A stretch of 33,911 nucleotides of DNA from NCBI GenBank assembly GCA_011523735.1, contig WTGB01000129.1:1-33911 (forward strand). Reading direction: 5' to 3'. The position numbers were made by a program, and so were the translations under genes. The stretch comes from Chloroflexota bacterium. Its GTDB lineage: Bacteria > Chloroflexota > Anaerolineae > Aggregatilineales > Phototrophicaceae. The stretch's first letter is position 1; every line of letters begins with the position of its first letter. Below, one piece after another: positions 33,722-33,911 of the stretch. Under the pieces are notes generated by a model. The model made no database searches. It was not told where the DNA came from and saw only the letters and a list, made by a program, of their open reading frames with translations.

Positions 33722-33911
33722 ATGACTTTGCTCAAGAGAAGTATTCTGGTCCTAAGCCTTGTGGCGCTTTTGCTCGGGGCGCTTGGCGCCGTTGCCCAAG
33801 ATGAGGAGTTGGTGTTCGGCGATCTGCCGCGCAGCGAGACCTTCATCGTCGCTTCACAGGCGCCGCACAATGATGTCTGGGACAGCTTCAACTACTATCA
33901 AGCGCCGACCT
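33722..33911 (+). CDS. Exported protein, probably an ABC binding protein (partial)
   Basis: Only the first 63 residues lie in the window and the gene runs off the right edge. AGGAGACAATA precedes the ATG at 33722. A signal peptide is clear: L-L-K-R-S, a Leu/Val-rich core, and A-V-A before Gln26. The mature start (P-R-S-E-T-F-I-V-A-S...D-V-W-D-S-F-N) resembles the beginning of family-5 or family-1 ABC substrate-binding proteins, where W-D-S-F-N is common. The gene lies 131 bases after the PhyH gene and may begin a second transport operon. Identity remains tentative until the rest is seen. Confidence 0.7.
   Translation, partial: MTLLKRSILVLSLVALLLGALGAVAQDEELVFGDLPRSETFIVASQAPHNDVWDSFNYYQAPT

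Overview
The window looks like a chromosomal segment of a free-living or host-associated heterotroph. It is GC-rich, and every gene I can support is on the + strand. Gene style points to Chloroflexota (an Anaerolineae-like lineage): long Opp-type peptide/sugar ABC systems with soluble rather than lipoprotein binding proteins, sialidase-like and VPS10/BNR propellers, several PhyH oxygenases, an enolase-superfamily dehydratase, and many short palindromes that begin TGTAGGGGCGA. A Poribacteria-like lineage is the main alternative. There is no rRNA or other marker gene, so the assignment is inference.

Layout. 1-2123: the tail of a membrane protein, then a GT39-type glycosyltransferase. 2208-5376: L-arabinose genes, araD then araA, with an exported two-repeat protein of unknown function between them; araB is not here. 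5377-6032: gene-poor, with one possible 48-residue ORF and a palindrome. 6033-8654: an APC permease fused to two UspA domains. 8900-12064: a ten-Asp-box VPS10/BNR propeller protein. 12476-14836: an exported beta-propeller fused to a MauG-type di-heme peroxidase. 15018-16808: a cyclase/kynurenine-formamidase-like enzyme and a metallophosphoesterase.

The centre (17046-26704) is one large transport and hydrolase locus. A strong-Shine-Dalgarno 15-codon leader ORF precedes an oligopeptide-type binding protein. A structured intercistronic region with two palindromes follows, then oppB, oppC and oppD, a sialidase-like gene, oppF, and a second sialidase-like gene. The two hydrolases have no signal peptide and sit inside the transporter operon. 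This suggests an ABC importer that brings a glycan- or glycoside-type ligand into the cell for cytoplasmic cleavage (inference). After another palindrome come a cytochrome P450 and an enolase-superfamily sugar-acid dehydratase that overlap by one base, so oxidation and dehydration of the released molecule are plausible next steps. A D-2-hydroxyacid dehydrogenase follows.

The right end (31211-33911) holds a PhyH oxygenase, an alpha/beta hydrolase, a second PhyH oxygenase and the start of another exported protein, probably a binding protein. The two PhyH proteins differ at the iron site: the second has a normal H-P-D...H triad, while the first has H-M-G where the carboxylate is expected.

I saw no tRNA, rRNA, CRISPR array, complete insertion sequence or phage gene. 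The most interesting observations are the oppD/oppF operon interrupted by cytoplasmic sialidase-like enzymes, the carboxylate-less PhyH protein, the leader ORF and structured spacer around the binding-protein gene, and the secreted repeat protein inside the arabinose cluster.
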